A stretch of 64,000 bases of DNA, taken from CAJMNU01 sp905214855 (lineage in GTDB: Bacteria; Bacillota; Clostridia; Lachnospirales; Lachnospiraceae). The notes beneath the pieces were generated by a model. That model did not search any database, was not told the DNA's origin, and saw nothing but the letters and a program-made list of their open reading frames with translations. The stretch spans positions 27,372-91,371 of the forward strand of contig CALADM010000005.1 in NCBI GenBank assembly GCA_937890595.1, read 5' to 3'. Positions 35,077-44,925 of the stretch are shown in pieces (the stretch's first letter is position 1; the number at the start of each line of letters is the position of its first letter). The position numbers and the translations under genes are program-made.

Positions 35077-36147
35077 TTATAGAATTCCTTTGGAACGTAA
35101 AATTTCTCCTAAATACCCAAACAAGGTCTCCATCTCCTGATCTGTTCCAATCGAGATCCTCAAATACTCACTCAGACGATCCTGTTTAAAATAACGAACA
35201 TATACCTGTCTTTTCTTCAATTCTGCAAAAATTTCCTCTGCTGAACAATTTGGATGCTTTGCAAAAATGAAATTGGCATAGGAATCTGGGAATTCAAAAC
35301 CTAATTCTCTCAGGCGTTTTTTAGAATATTCTCTTGTCTGTATGATCTTTTCGACATTCTCCTTAAAATATGCTTCGTCCTTCAGCATCTCTGTTCCCAA
35401 AATCTGAGATGGAAGATTCATAGTATAGGAATTATAAGAATATTTCACATCTTGAAGAGCACGGATCAGATCCGGATGACCAATTGCAAAACCAATACGC
35501 ATTCCAGCCATGGAACGTGACTTACTGAAAGTCTGTACAATCAGCAGGTTTTCATATTTTTCCAGTAAAGGAAGTGCTGATTCTCCTCCAAAATCAATAT
35601 ATGCCTCATCCACGATCACTACGGAGTCCTGATTATGTTTTAAGATATCCTCCACCCACTCTAATGGACGCAAAAGTCCTGTCGGAGCATTGGGATTTGG
35701 AAAAATGATCCCTCCATTTTCTCTGTAATAATCTTCTTTTTGTATCTGAAAATCCTGATCCAGTTTTGGTGTTTCATATGGAATCTCAAACAATTGTGCC
35801 CATACTTTATAAAAAGAATAGGTAATATCCGGAAATAAAATGGGTTTTTCAGAATGAAAAAATGTCATAAATGCCATTGCGATCACATCATCTGATCCCA
35901 CGCCGACAAAAATCTGTTCTGGTGCTACATGATATGTTTCTGCCAGAGCATCTGTCAACATAGTTGCTGCTGGATCTGGATATTTACGAAATAGATCATA
36001 CTCCATCTCTCTCAGTGCATTTTTCACTCTGGGAGATGGCGGATATGGATTTTCATTCGTATTCAATTTGATCAAATGATTACCCTTTGGCTGTTCTCCC
36101 GGAACATATGGAACTACTTTTCTAATATTTTTTTCCCATGATCTCAT
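35077..36147 (-). CDS. hisC: Histidinol-phosphate aminotransferase
   Basis: PLP enzyme of fold type I, 356 residues. NTNENPYPPSP at residues 30-38, PNPNAPTG at 150-157, VDEAYIDF at 179-186 and the PLP-binding TFSKSRSMAGMRIGFA with Lys209 support HisC, which converts imidazole acetol-phosphate to histidinol-phosphate. No other his gene is nearby, so a broader aromatic aminotransferase activity cannot be excluded. AGGAGG precedes the ATG. Confidence 0.88.
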   Translation of the reverse strand: MRSWEKNIRKVVPYVPGEQPKGNHLIKLNTNENPYPPSPRVKNALREMEYDLFRKYPDPAATMLTDALAETYHVAPEQIFVGVGSDDVIAMAFMTFFHSEKPILFPDITYSFYKVWAQLFEIPYETPKLDQDFQIQKEDYYRENGGIIFPNPNAPTGLLRPLEWVEDILKHNQDSVVIVDEAYIDFGGESALPLLEKYENLLIVQTFSKSRSMAGMRIGFAIGHPDLIRALQDVKYSYNSYTMNLPSQILGTEMLKDEAYFKENVEKIIQTREYSKKRLRELGFEFPDSYANFIFAKHPNCSAEEIFAELKKRQVYVRYFKQDRLSEYLRISIGTDQEMETLFGYLGEILRSKGIL

Positions 36148-36189
36148 TTTTATTTCCTCCTTCTATTTTCCTTTCCTGTCTTCCCTATC

Positions 36190-37473
36190 TTACTGCCATC
36201 GCCTTCTCCTGCAAAGTACCCACACAACTGTTGTCATTGTAAGATAGAACCATGTTGTCGGATTACTGTACCATGTCGTAAAGAAAGAAAGCATCAAATA
36301 TGCCGCAAATTGAGCATAAAACAGATAGCCCACTGGATTCTGTACCTTTTTGATCTCACTCATCAAAACGTATGCTGCCGCTCCCAAAAGCATGGAAAAA
36401 ATCCCAACTCCGATAATACCAAAATCATAATAGGCATCATAAAATAAAGTCAGGGTTGTCAGTTCTGTCTTTGTCACAAAAAGTGGAAAACTGACTAAAG
36501 AAGGAGCTACAAATTTAAGTCCTGTCAAAGCCCAAATTGGAAACAGCATCCTAAGTCCAAATGTATGTGATGGTAAATCTCTTACCAGACAATTAAAATT
36601 ATCATAGTTATTGGCAATATACATGTATGGCTGTGTGATAAAAATTGGTGTTTTTGCATTCTTCATCTCAAAAATCCCATTCAGATATGCGACATCATGT
36701 GCTCTGGCAATCGTCAATAAGATATACAATCCCAGCATCCCCACTCCACCAGCTGCTATGACAAGCGGATGCAGGCTTTTTCTTGTTAAAATCCCTGTCA
36801 ATACGGCTAATAATACTGCAAAGATCAACTGAAATCTGGAAACACACAAAACAGGGATAACAAGTGCAATAACAGTACAAAGAATTACAGTCACTGCCTT
36901 TTGGGTATTTCTTCCTCTCTCAATATGAAAATACAACAGTGAAAGTGCCGGAACCAACACACAAGACACTGTAAAATAATGAACACCTGTTATATGAAAA
37001 TAAGAATAGGCATGAGGAACACCTTTTGTAAAAAATGGCACATAACCTAAGATCAGGGCTTCTGCTGTAAAAGCGATCAAAGATACTGCCGTAATACCTG
37101 CCACACCAAGAAGTAATCCTTTTTCCATCCCCTGTAGATTTCTAAAAGCTTTCTGTCTGACATCTACTCTTCCAAATTCATAGGAAAGCCACTCAAAAAC
37201 CAGCCAAAAGCCCAAATATGCCACCAAAAAACACATCCAGGTTTCCCATTCCCAAGGTATCTGGAGATGGCTCAATTTCAGGCAGGAAAGCCCCTGTCCC
37301 CCAACCCAGAACAAACCAAAAACAGCCCTCAAATGCAAAAGATTTCCTGATCTTCTATAATCTTCCCAATACAGCCATACAGCAGCTGCCATAAGTACGG
37401 TTCCTGCCAGCCAATGATAGCCTACACGGGCAAACAGGAAAGCAGAGGCATAGCAAATCAGATAAATTTTCAT
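36190..37473 (-). CDS. Putative oligosaccharide repeat-unit polymerase (Wzy-like)
   Basis: 427 residues with about 11-12 hydrophobic helices and a large loop (residues ~255-320: ARAHDVAYLNGIFEMKNAK, PYMYIANNYDNFNCLVRDLP) as in O-antigen/oligosaccharide polymerases. The NYDNFNxLV segment and the C-terminal FYDAYYDFGIIGVG block are characteristic of that family. It would join glycan repeat units at the outer membrane face. It lies 42 bases upstream of hisC on the same strand but is probably functionally tied to the YfhO/acyltransferase genes. Confidence 0.75.
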   Translation of the reverse strand: MKIYLICYASAFLFARVGYHWLAGTVLMAAAVWLYWEDYRRSGNLLHLRAVFGLFWVGGQGLSCLKLSHLQIPWEWETWMCFLVAYLGFWLVFEWLSYEFGRVDVRQKAFRNLQGMEKGLLLGVAGITAVSLIAFTAEALILGYVPFFTKGVPHAYSYFHITGVHYFTVSCVLVPALSLLYFHIERGRNTQKAVTVILCTVIALVIPVLCVSRFQLIFAVLLAVLTGILTRKSLHPLVIAAGGVGMLGLYILLTIARAHDVAYLNGIFEMKNAKTPIFITQPYMYIANNYDNFNCLVRDLPSHTFGLRMLFPIWALTGLKFVAPSLVSFPLFVTKTELTTLTLFYDAYYDFGIIGVGIFSMLLGAAAYVLMSEIKKVQNPVGYLFYAQFAAYLMLSFFTTWYSNPTTWFYLTMTTVVWVLCRRRRWQ

Positions 37474-37534
37474 ACTCCATTCCTCACCTTATCACATTTT
37501 TATTCTTTTTGTGAAAACTTTTCTAAAAAAGCGC

Positions 37535-37592
37535 CACCCATACCATGTCTCCTTAAACCTATGGCGGTCAAAAGCAGACGATAGTATGGGTG
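37535..37592 (-). terminator. Terminator of the ptsH-ptsI unit
   Basis: On the minus strand CACCCATAC pairs with GTATGGGTG, GTCT with AGAC inside; GCGC and T6 follow. Confidence 0.8.
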
Positions 37593-37602
37593 TTCTTACT
37601 AT

Positions 37603-39324
37603 TTATAGATTCTGTGATGCCACAAATTCAGTCATATAGGTACGTACTTCTGCCTCTGTAGAAAAGCTCATTGCTTTATTGGCAACAGCCTGTAATTCTT
37701 TGGTATCATATTCACTGATCCATTTTCTTGCACTCAGCATAGCAGAAGCACTCATGCTGAATTCATTCAATCCAAACGCCAAAAGCAATGGGATCATCAA
37801 TGGATCACTTGCTGCCTCTCCACACATTCCGACCATAATACCAGCCTCACGACCACAGGAGATAATGCGCTGGATACTCCTTAAAACAGCAGGATTTAAT
37901 GTAGAATACAGATAGGATACTTTATCATTTCCACGATCCACACTCATGGTATATTGTGTCAGATCATTTGTTCCGATACTAAAGAAATCTACCTCTTTTG
38001 CAAATAAATCTGCAATCAGAGAAGCTGCTGCTGTCTCTACCATGATTCCCACCTGAATTTCCTTATTATAGGCGATCCCTTCTTGATCTAATTCAGATTT
38101 TATCTCCTCGATCAGTTCCTTTGCCTGTCTATACTCATCTACACAGGTCACAAGAGGGATCATGATCTTAATATTTCCGTATGCACTGGCACGCAGCAAA
38201 GCACGAAGCTGAGGTCTGTAAACATCATCTTTCCGATCCAGACAGAAACGGATCGCACGATATCCTAAAAATGGATTTTCGTCTTTCATAAGTCCCATAT
38301 ATGGAATCTCTTTATCTCCACCTATATCCAATGTACGGATGATCACAGGTTTGTTGTTCATCGCTACAGCAACTTTGCGATATGCCTCAAACTGCTCTTC
38401 CTCTGTTGGCATGGCAGTCCTATCCATAAACAAAAATTCTGTACGAAACAATCCGATTCCTTCCCCATCATACTGTAAAACCTTATCTACATCTTCTGGC
38501 TTTCCGATGTTTGCCACCAGTTCCACCTGTACTCCGTCTTTGCTGACTGTCGGTTTTCCAATAAATTTTTCAAGCTCTTTCTTTTCTTTCAAAAAGACTT
38601 CACGTTTTTCCTGATACTGTTCCAGACACTTTTCTTCTGGATTGATATACACAATCCCTTCGCTTCCATCTACTATCAAATTATCTTTGTCCTTTACCTC
38701 TTCCAGAAGCCCGGTTACTGCCACCACAGCAGGAATTTCCAATGCTCTGGCAAGAATTGCCGTATGGGATGTTTTCCCGCCCAATTCTGTCACAATACCA
38801 ACTACATTTTCAGGATTGATACCCGCTGTAATAGATGGTGTCAGATCTTTTGCTACAAGGATACTGCCAGCAGGAAGAGAAGATACACTGACAGAAGCAA
38901 CCCCCAATAGTTTTTTCTGTACTCTTGTTTTGATATCTCGCATATCTGTGGCACGCTGCTGCATCAATTCATCATCCATGGAAGCAAACATATCAGCATA
39001 CATAGTAAAAATCTGCTCCACAGCTGCTTCTGCACATAATTTACTATTCTGGATCATTTCCTTTACACCATCTGTCAGCATAGGATCTTGTAAAAGCATC
39101 AAATGACCATTTAAAATCTCGGCTTCTTTTTCGCCGATTCTCTGTGCCATATCCGCAGCCAATTCACTGACATCCTGTATGCTCGCTTCCACAGCACTGC
39201 AAAAACGCTCTGTCTCTGCTGCCACATCCTCTACCGTTTTATCCGGAATAACCAGTTCTGTCTCTTCCAAAATAACCGCTGTCCCAATTCCAATTCCTGC
39301 TGATGCACTTGTTCCCTTTTTCAT
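37603..39324 (-). CDS. ptsI: PTS enzyme I (phosphoenolpyruvate-protein phosphotransferase)
   Basis: First phosphotransfer protein of the sugar PTS, taking phosphate from PEP to HPr. 573 residues. N-terminal HPr-binding helices, the phosphohistidine motif GGKTSHTAILAR with His187, and the PEP-binding barrel with GIGLFRTEFLFMDR, FFSIGTNDLTQYTM and GMCGEAASDP (active Cys near 502). AGGAGG precedes the ATG. It lies 27 bases downstream of the HPr gene and forms one unit with ybbR and cdaA. Confidence 0.96.
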   Translation of the reverse strand: MKKGTSASAGIGIGTAVILEETELVIPDKTVEDVAAETERFCSAVEASIQDVSELAADMAQRIGEKEAEILNGHLMLLQDPMLTDGVKEMIQNSKLCAEAAVEQIFTMYADMFASMDDELMQQRATDMRDIKTRVQKKLLGVASVSVSSLPAGSILVAKDLTPSITAGINPENVVGIVTELGGKTSHTAILARALEIPAVVAVTGLLEEVKDKDNLIVDGSEGIVYINPEEKCLEQYQEKREVFLKEKKELEKFIGKPTVSKDGVQVELVANIGKPEDVDKVLQYDGEGIGLFRTEFLFMDRTAMPTEEEQFEAYRKVAVAMNNKPVIIRTLDIGGDKEIPYMGLMKDENPFLGYRAIRFCLDRKDDVYRPQLRALLRASAYGNIKIMIPLVTCVDEYRQAKELIEEIKSELDQEGIAYNKEIQVGIMVETAAASLIADLFAKEVDFFSIGTNDLTQYTMSVDRGNDKVSYLYSTLNPAVLRSIQRIISCGREAGIMVGMCGEAASDPLMIPLLLAFGLNEFSMSASAMLSARKWISEYDTKELQAVANKAMSFSTEAEVRTYMTEFVASQNL

Positions 39325-39351
39325 AAGTAACCTCCTGCCTGTATCAAATTT

Positions 39352-39630
39352 TTATTCAAACGCTTCATCCAAACCACGTTCCACAGCCTCCACCAAAGCT
39401 CTGAGAGCTTCCTCTTCATCTATTCCTTCACAGATAAATTCTACTCTCTCACCAAACTGGATACATGCCCCCAAAACACTCAGTACACTTTTTGCATTGC
39501 CACTGGAAGCTGCCTTCTCTGTCTGGAAATGAATGGAAGAATGAAATCCATTTGCCAGATTACAGAGAGCTCCCGCTGCTCTTAGATGGATTCCACCTGC
39601 GTTTTTTATAATGACTTTCTGCCTTACCAT
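39352..39630 (-). CDS. HPr family phosphocarrier protein, atypical active site
   Basis: 92 residues from ATG 39630 (GGGGAGG 7 bases upstream; the frame is open to 39660). The active-site loop is GGIHLRAAGAL: His15 and Arg17 are kept, but the usual HARP reads HLRA, so the normally invariant Pro18 is Ala. A regulatory Ser corresponding to Ser46 is present (Ser48 in NAKSVLSVLG). It sits directly before ptsI, so it may be the cell's main HPr or a specialised one. Confidence 0.88.
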   Translation of the reverse strand: MVRQKVIIKNAGGIHLRAAGALCNLANGFHSSIHFQTEKAASSGNAKSVLSVLGACIQFGERVEFICEGIDEEEALRALVEAVERGLDEAFE

Positions 39631-39656
39631 GTTGCTGCCTCCCCTTTTACTCTGAC

Positions 39657-41024
39657 TCATTCGTTTACATTTCTATCCTCTGACTCACTGGCATCAGCTG
39701 CCTTGGTTGTTTCTTTTGTATCTTCTGTCCCATTGTCAGATGATCCTATTGATGATTCCTGCTGTCCTGGAGAAACTGCATTGTTTTTCGCTGTCACAGT
39801 TACCATAAATGGGGAATATCCCTGAACGATAAAACTATCATCCAAATCAAAGGTCAAAACTCCCTGATTGCTTCCCTCTCCCATGTCACTGACATCCAGT
39901 GACACACCAAGCCTTGATATATCAAGCTGCTCTAAATCATCTTCCAGCCCCTGAATGGTCACTTCAATGTTTTTCTCATCAAAGGAGTATGTAAAATCGC
40001 TGTCCTGACCGACCATAGGAACATTAGCTGTCGCAATAACAAAGTCCTGACTTACCAAAGGTTCTACATTCAAAGTCACTGTGATCACACTGCTCTCCAT
40101 ACCGGCAAGACTTAAAGACGCATTTGGCAGATATTTGTTCAGGTCGATCTGAACTGTCTTATCCCCTGTCAGACCATCCAGATTCAACTCTGCATCATTG
40201 ATATTAAGAGAAACCAACTCTGCCAAAACAGATTTATATCCCGCTACTGGTACAGATTTATATTTACAGGATGTTCCTGTAAAACGATATCCCTCTGCCA
40301 CTTCTCCCGTGATCTCAAAATTCAGCGTCAGTTCCTTAATCCGCAAAATCTCCTGTTCAAACTGGATCTGACTGGTATCAATCGTTACCTTATTGCCTAG
40401 TTTCAGCTCATGTTCATTGGCATCATACAAAACTGGCTCTGCTGTTCCCGAAATATTGCCATCCTTGCCATCCACATCAATTTGGATTCCCACAGAACTA
40501 ATCAGACCAATCGTAGACTCTGCACCTTTGACCGTGACAACAGAAGGATCTAAAACTACTCTTCCAGCCGCATAACCTTCTGGTATCTCTCCATTTACAA
40601 TCGTTTTGACAGAAAAAGTCTTCTCCTGAATCGGCTCTGTCACCACATGTACTACTTCTGTACTTGGAATCGGATCTCCCTCCATCAGGCTTTTGTTGTT
40701 TACTACCTCGATCTGTACAGGAACTGTTCCTGTCACAGACCAAAGATCCTTCATATCAATGTATGCTCTAAAGTCAGACTTTTGTATCTTGTTGTAATCC
40801 AGCGTCTTGACATCCACACTGACTCCAACCGTTTTTTTCCCTTCAATCTCATACGTCAACCCTGCATCTGTCAGAACATCATCATTGATCACTTCCAATG
40901 AAACATCCACAATCTGCTTTGTTTTCACTGGATTTGAAAAATTCACCACTAAAATCCATAAAAACAGAGCGATCCCCACAGATAAGAGTTTTATCCCCAG
41001 ATTATTCGTCAGCCTTTCTTTCAT
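39657..41024 (-). CDS. cdaR: YbbR (CdaR) domain protein, regulator of CdaA
   Basis: 455 residues: one N-terminal membrane helix (GIKLLSVGIALFLWILVVN, residues 9-27) and four extracellular YbbR repeats (about 35-120, 125-215, 225-315, 325-410), ending in a Ser/Thr/Glu-rich tail. YbbR/CdaR partners bind and modulate the diadenylate cyclase CdaA at the membrane. It overlaps cdaA by 23 bases, indicating translational coupling. Confidence 0.92.
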   Translation of the reverse strand: MKERLTNNLGIKLLSVGIALFLWILVVNFSNPVKTKQIVDVSLEVINDDVLTDAGLTYEIEGKKTVGVSVDVKTLDYNKIQKSDFRAYIDMKDLWSVTGTVPVQIEVVNNKSLMEGDPIPSTEVVHVVTEPIQEKTFSVKTIVNGEIPEGYAAGRVVLDPSVVTVKGAESTIGLISSVGIQIDVDGKDGNISGTAEPVLYDANEHELKLGNKVTIDTSQIQFEQEILRIKELTLNFEITGEVAEGYRFTGTSCKYKSVPVAGYKSVLAELVSLNINDAELNLDGLTGDKTVQIDLNKYLPNASLSLAGMESSVITVTLNVEPLVSQDFVIATANVPMVGQDSDFTYSFDEKNIEVTIQGLEDDLEQLDISRLGVSLDVSDMGEGSNQGVLTFDLDDSFIVQGYSPFMVTVTAKNNAVSPGQQESSIGSSDNGTEDTKETTKAADASESEDRNVNE

Positions 41025-41904
41025 TTTTCAGTCTTCCTTTCAATCTTACAAAGCGTCTGGGTTCTGATGCATTTGTTTTTAACTTTAACAATTCTTCCCT
41101 CAATTCATCCTGAGTCATATTTCGTGTCAATCTTCCTCCTTTTGCAACAGACACATATCCCGTCTCCTCGGATACCACAATGGTTATACTGTCTGTCACT
41201 TCACTGACACCTACAGCAGCTCTGTGCCTCGTTCCCAATTCTTTGCTGATCATCATATTATCGGAAAGGGGAAGATAACAGGTCGCTGCCACCACACGAT
41301 TTCCACGTATTACAACCGCACCGTCATGAAGAGGTGTGTTATGCTCAAAAATGTTGATCAAAAGCTGGCTTGTGATCAATCCGTCCACTTCGATTCCTGT
41401 TTTTTCAATATCTTTGAGTGATGTCTCCTGTTCAATCACCATCAGCGCACCAGTACAGACCTTTCCCATCTCAAAACTTGCCCGCACCAGCTCATTGACC
41501 GTCTTGTCTGTAAACTGTCCCATCTCTTTTTTGCTGGAATCATCAAACAATGTAAATGTCGTCAATAAATTTTTGCTTCCCAACTGTTCCAGCGCCTTTC
41601 TAAGCTCTGGCTGAAAAATAATGACCATTGCAATGATCGCAGTAGGTGCGCTTTTATAGATAATCCACAAAATGGTATTTAAATCTAAAATCTCCGCAAA
41701 TGCGGTAAAAAGCAGAATCACAATGATTCCTTTTGAAAGAGTCCATGCTCTGCTGTCCTTGATCCAGACCAAAATCTCATAAATTAAAAATGAAAGAATG
41801 GCGATCTCCAACAAATTTCGTATTGGATCTGTAAATGGATTGGACAATGCAATTTTAGGCAGTACATTGCCCCAATTCGTCACAGAATACAGTATCTCTT
41901 CCAC
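41002..41904 (-). CDS. cdaA: Diadenylate cyclase CdaA
   Basis: Makes c-di-AMP from two ATP. 300 residues: three N-terminal membrane helices (about 31-100) and a DAC domain with the catalytic motifs DGA (194-196) and RHR (226-228) plus GVSEVTDSITIVVSEETG. c-di-AMP controls potassium and osmolyte balance. The gene leads the cdaA-cdaR-HPr-ptsI block; glmM, the usual third member elsewhere, is replaced here by the two PTS genes. Confidence 0.95.
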   Translation of the reverse strand: MEEILYSVTNWGNVLPKIALSNPFTDPIRNLLEIAILSFLIYEILVWIKDSRAWTLSKGIIVILLFTAFAEILDLNTILWIIYKSAPTAIIAMVIIFQPELRKALEQLGSKNLLTTFTLFDDSSKKEMGQFTDKTVNELVRASFEMGKVCTGALMVIEQETSLKDIEKTGIEVDGLITSQLLINIFEHNTPLHDGAVVIRGNRVVAATCYLPLSDNMMISKELGTRHRAAVGVSEVTDSITIVVSEETGYVSVAKGGRLTRNMTQDELREELLKLKTNASEPRRFVRLKGRLKNERKADE

Positions 41905-41996
41905 ACCCTCTCCTCCTTTCTCCCTCTTTTTCTTTTTTATCTTTCCAAGCAGTTTCTTTTAGCCCGCAGAAGATATCTCAAAAATCTTTCTCTCTA

Positions 41997-42965
41997 TTAA
42001 GGATTTTCCTCTTTCTCACGCATCCCTCTGCTCTGTCTTGTCGCATCGTTGATCTTGTGTACCCGTACATCTGGTTCTGTTACCATCATCTTAGGAACAG
42101 CCTTGACATAATAGCAATATTCATCGTCCTCATATTGTACATATTCTATTCGGGAATAATCCACAGTAAAAACAAAAAAATGATAGACCAGCGTGATCAA
42201 TGCTGATGCCAAGATCCCTAAAAGAACAGTTCCCATACGCAATGTAATATTCATTCTCATGCTTCCCAAAAAAATAATAGACACCTGAGCAATGATTCCA
42301 ACCACAATAGCGATCGTCCAAGAGTAATTTACAGGCAAACGCCGTATGATGTTCACCAAGATCATAGAAACCACAAAAGCCGCCAACATTACCAGCATCA
42401 TTTTATTGTTCAGAACTGCATCCACTGCCTGTGAATACTTTTGTAATGCCTCTGCTTGAGCACCATTTGTAATCAAACCTGTATTTTCCTTGACATACAG
42501 TAAGATATAATAAATACAAATCCCACATCCCATAGGAATAATCGAAGCGATCCCCAGACTCAGACCTGCAACCAGAGGAACTGCATATGGAATCCTGAGT
42601 GCAAACAACAATGGTACTACCAAAAGCAAAAAGCTGTCACCAGGCTGTTGGCTGTAATAAAGGATTCCCACTAAGATCAAAAGGACTGCCGTCACCAATG
42701 CAATCTCTATGGAGATACTGAACAGATGAAGCAGCATAAATCCTGCTGCAATCACCACTATGATCCCATATGGCATAAAAGAACAGAGCAAAGCCAGAAC
42801 AATAGGAATCACTGGATTTTTCAGCATCGGCATAGAGCCAATATTCTTATTCAATAAATAAAAAGCAAGAAAACTTATGACACACTTGATAATGGAGATC
42901 AAGTACATATCATACTTGCCATAAAAAGTTTTTAAACGTTTTTTAAACATGAGCAGGCTCATCAT
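41997..42965 (-). CDS. Polytopic membrane protein of unknown function upstream of cdaA
   Basis: About 322 residues with roughly nine membrane helices (from YLISIIKCVISFLAFYLL to the TLVYHFFVFTVDY end) and a charged cytoplasmic C-terminus (VDYSRIEYVQYEDDEYCYYVKAVPKM...). I do not recognise a characterised family. ATG 42965 is chosen (AGGGAG 9 bases upstream), which overlaps the end of the next gene upstream by 23 bases, so the two are translationally coupled and probably form one complex or pathway. Confidence 0.75.
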   Translation of the reverse strand: MMSLLMFKKRLKTFYGKYDMYLISIIKCVISFLAFYLLNKNIGSMPMLKNPVIPIVLALLCSFMPYGIIVVIAAGFMLLHLFSISIEIALVTAVLLILVGILYYSQQPGDSFLLLVVPLLFALRIPYAVPLVAGLSLGIASIIPMGCGICIYYILLYVKENTGLITNGAQAEALQKYSQAVDAVLNNKMMLVMLAAFVVSMILVNIIRRLPVNYSWTIAIVVGIIAQVSIIFLGSMRMNITLRMGTVLLGILASALITLVYHFFVFTVDYSRIEYVQYEDDEYCYYVKAVPKMMVTEPDVRVHKINDATRQSRGMREKEENP

Positions 42966-43389
42966 GGTTCTGTTCTCCCTTCGCCAGTTCCTTTGTTTTA
43001 TCTTGAAACTCATAACGCCGCTCCAGACGCTTGAGTTTCGCAATATACAGCCGCAAAACTCTGGCAGCTTTTTCATATCTTTTTTTATACAGTCTATGGA
43101 TCAAAAGAAAATATAATAAAAGACCTGCCAGATAACCTAATATCCATATGATCAGTGTTGTATCTATTCCATCCAGATCCATATTCGCCAGAATTGCCTC
43201 CGCCTGATACATAAAGATAATTCCGATCAGACATAAGAATCCCATATTATAGATCAAAAAAGATTTAAACATATGACCTCTGATATAATCATCTTTAAAA
43301 AAATTACCTGCTCTGCGCAATTCCTGACGCTGTTTTTTTTCATAGATCGCAATTTCAGCCATCAATTTCACTTTTTCCTCATCCAGCAC
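42943..43389 (-). CDS. Small two-helix membrane protein, unknown function
   Basis: 148 residues from GTG 43389: AGGAGGG lies 7 bases before it, whereas the longer frame's ATG (43410) would place that ribosome site inside the gene. Two membrane helices (about 46-65 and 78-98) are flanked by charged coiled-coil-like segments (EIAIYEKKQRQELRR and RLYIAKLKRLERRYEFQDKTKEL). Overlaps the next gene by 23 bases. Unrecognised; proximity to cdaA is the only clue. Confidence 0.72.
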   Translation of the reverse strand: MLDEEKVKLMAEIAIYEKKQRQELRRAGNFFKDDYIRGHMFKSFLIYNMGFLCLIGIIFMYQAEAILANMDLDGIDTTLIIWILGYLAGLLLYFLLIHRLYKKRYEKAARVLRLYIAKLKRLERRYEFQDKTKELAKGEQNHDEPAHV

Positions 43390-43590
43390 AAAATTGCCCT
43401 CCTGTATCATTCGTTATTTTTTCATTATATATCATTTTCTATAATGGCGTAAAGACCAAAAAGAAATTTATATCTGTCCCAATCCGACATAATATCCCCA
43501 AGATCATACTGGCGACATTATAGCATAAACCATCCTGTTTTGCGACCTCTTCATCAGAATTTCAGAAAATTGAAAGAACTTTAACACCCG

Positions 43591-44520
43591 TCATGACATC
43601 TGAAATATGTTTTCCAATTCCTGAATAAATTCCTGTTCTGTTTTATTCAATGGAATGATCTTTCTTTTGATCCAAAGAAGGTCTACAAACTGATGATCCT
43701 GTTCTGCTTTTTCCTCATAAATTGGTATAAAATGGATCTGATCGCTCTGGAAACGCTTCATCACCCATTTTGCGACAAACAATACTGCATCTGTCTCTTT
43801 CAAAAAATACTCACACGCACTGACGGTGTTAAAAAAAAGAAGTTTATCTGAAGTAACGCTTCCCATAATCTGCTTGAAATATGTAGTTTCTCTTGCTTCT
43901 TCCTCCATATCCAAAAGAATATGGGTATAATTCCCACTTTCTTCATATGTCACGTATTTCTTATTATAGAGTGGAGAATGTGGTCCTACTGCAATATACA
44001 CTCCTGCCCTATCCAAAACATGAACTTCCAGCTGCTGCATCTCCTCTGATGATATAAAACTTCTGGTATCCGAACTACTGTGTACCAAGATCCCAATATC
44101 ATTATATCCTTTGATGACAGAATCCACAACCATTCTTCTGTCCATCTCTGTCAGCTCATACTGTATAGACCATTCTTTATTTTTCTCATATAAATTTAAA
44201 ATCATAGGATACAAAAAATCGGTCTGCTGCGCTGCGATTGACAGTCTGGAGAGTGTCTCTATCTCCTTTTTACTAAACACACGATCCAGTCTTGCTTTTG
44301 CCTTCAACACATTTTTTGCATAAAATACAAAGTCCTTTCCATCCTGTGTCAGTTCAATCCCCCGTGCTTTACGGATCAAAAGCTGTACCCCATACTCTTC
44401 CTCTAACCCCAGAATCGCTTTTGTAATGCTTGGCTGACTGATATACAACTGCTTTGCTGCTCTGCTTATAGAACCACACTCCACAATCTTAACAAAATAT
44501 TCCAACTGTTTTAACTGCAT
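43591..44520 (-). CDS. LysR family transcriptional regulator
   Basis: 309 residues from ATG 44520 (a GTG at 44529 in frame is the alternative). N-terminal winged helix with the LysR pattern MQLKQLEYFVKIVECGSISRAAKQLYISQPSITKAI and an effector-binding C-terminal half. Divergent from the 28-codon ORF at 44833, which may be a target. Effector unknown. Confidence 0.92.
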   Translation of the reverse strand: MQLKQLEYFVKIVECGSISRAAKQLYISQPSITKAILGLEEEYGVQLLIRKARGIELTQDGKDFVFYAKNVLKAKARLDRVFSKKEIETLSRLSIAAQQTDFLYPMILNLYEKNKEWSIQYELTEMDRRMVVDSVIKGYNDIGILVHSSSDTRSFISSEEMQQLEVHVLDRAGVYIAVGPHSPLYNKKYVTYEESGNYTHILLDMEEEARETTYFKQIMGSVTSDKLLFFNTVSACEYFLKETDAVLFVAKWVMKRFQSDQIHFIPIYEEKAEQDHQFVDLLWIKRKIIPLNKTEQEFIQELENIFQMS

Positions 44521-44529
44521 TTCCCCCAC

Positions 44530-44832
44530 CCATCTTTTTCATGATCACCTTTCCCCAACATTACCTATCTGTTTTCAGACACTGCTCTATAGTATCCACT
44601 ATACGGTATGCCCATTTTCTTGTCAACGGAGAAGTTGTCCAGTTATGCCTTTTAGTTATTGAAGATTGATAAAATATTTGTATTTTTCTTTTCTGCTCTC
44701 TTATGCTATAGTAAACGTAGATTTAATTTCCAATTATACCCATATTTTAATCATAACCTGTTTCATGTATTACTTCCGTAATACTATGTTGGGTATAAGA
44801 CAATCACACTGGTTTAAATATGGAGATACCAC
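44530..44832. other. Intergenic promoter region between the LysR gene and the small ORF
   Basis: About 300 bases, AT-rich. Possible -10 hexamers TATGCT/TATAGT near 44705 and TATAAG near 44795 could drive the downstream small ORF, but neither has a convincing -35. No other gene seen. Confidence 0.4.
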
Positions 44833-44919
44833 ATGAAAGATATCTGGGACACTTTTCTTCTCCTCACCCCCATTGTCCTACTTATTATTTCTTATTTTCT
44901 TGATTTATCTCCTATTTAA
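44833..44919 (+). CDS. 28-residue single-helix membrane peptide, unknown
   Basis: A short ORF below usual gene-finder limits: ATG at 44833 with GGAG 7 bases upstream and its own strong terminator 7 bases after the TAA. The peptide starts MKDIWDTF, continues with one membrane helix (LLLTPIVLLIISYF) and ends LDLSPI. The layout (short polar N-terminus, one helix) is like Fst/Ldr-type toxins or small transporter subunits, but no antisense RNA or partner was identified, so the function is open. Confidence 0.6.
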   Translation: MKDIWDTFLLLTPIVLLIISYFLDLSPI

Positions 44920-44925
44920 ATATAT

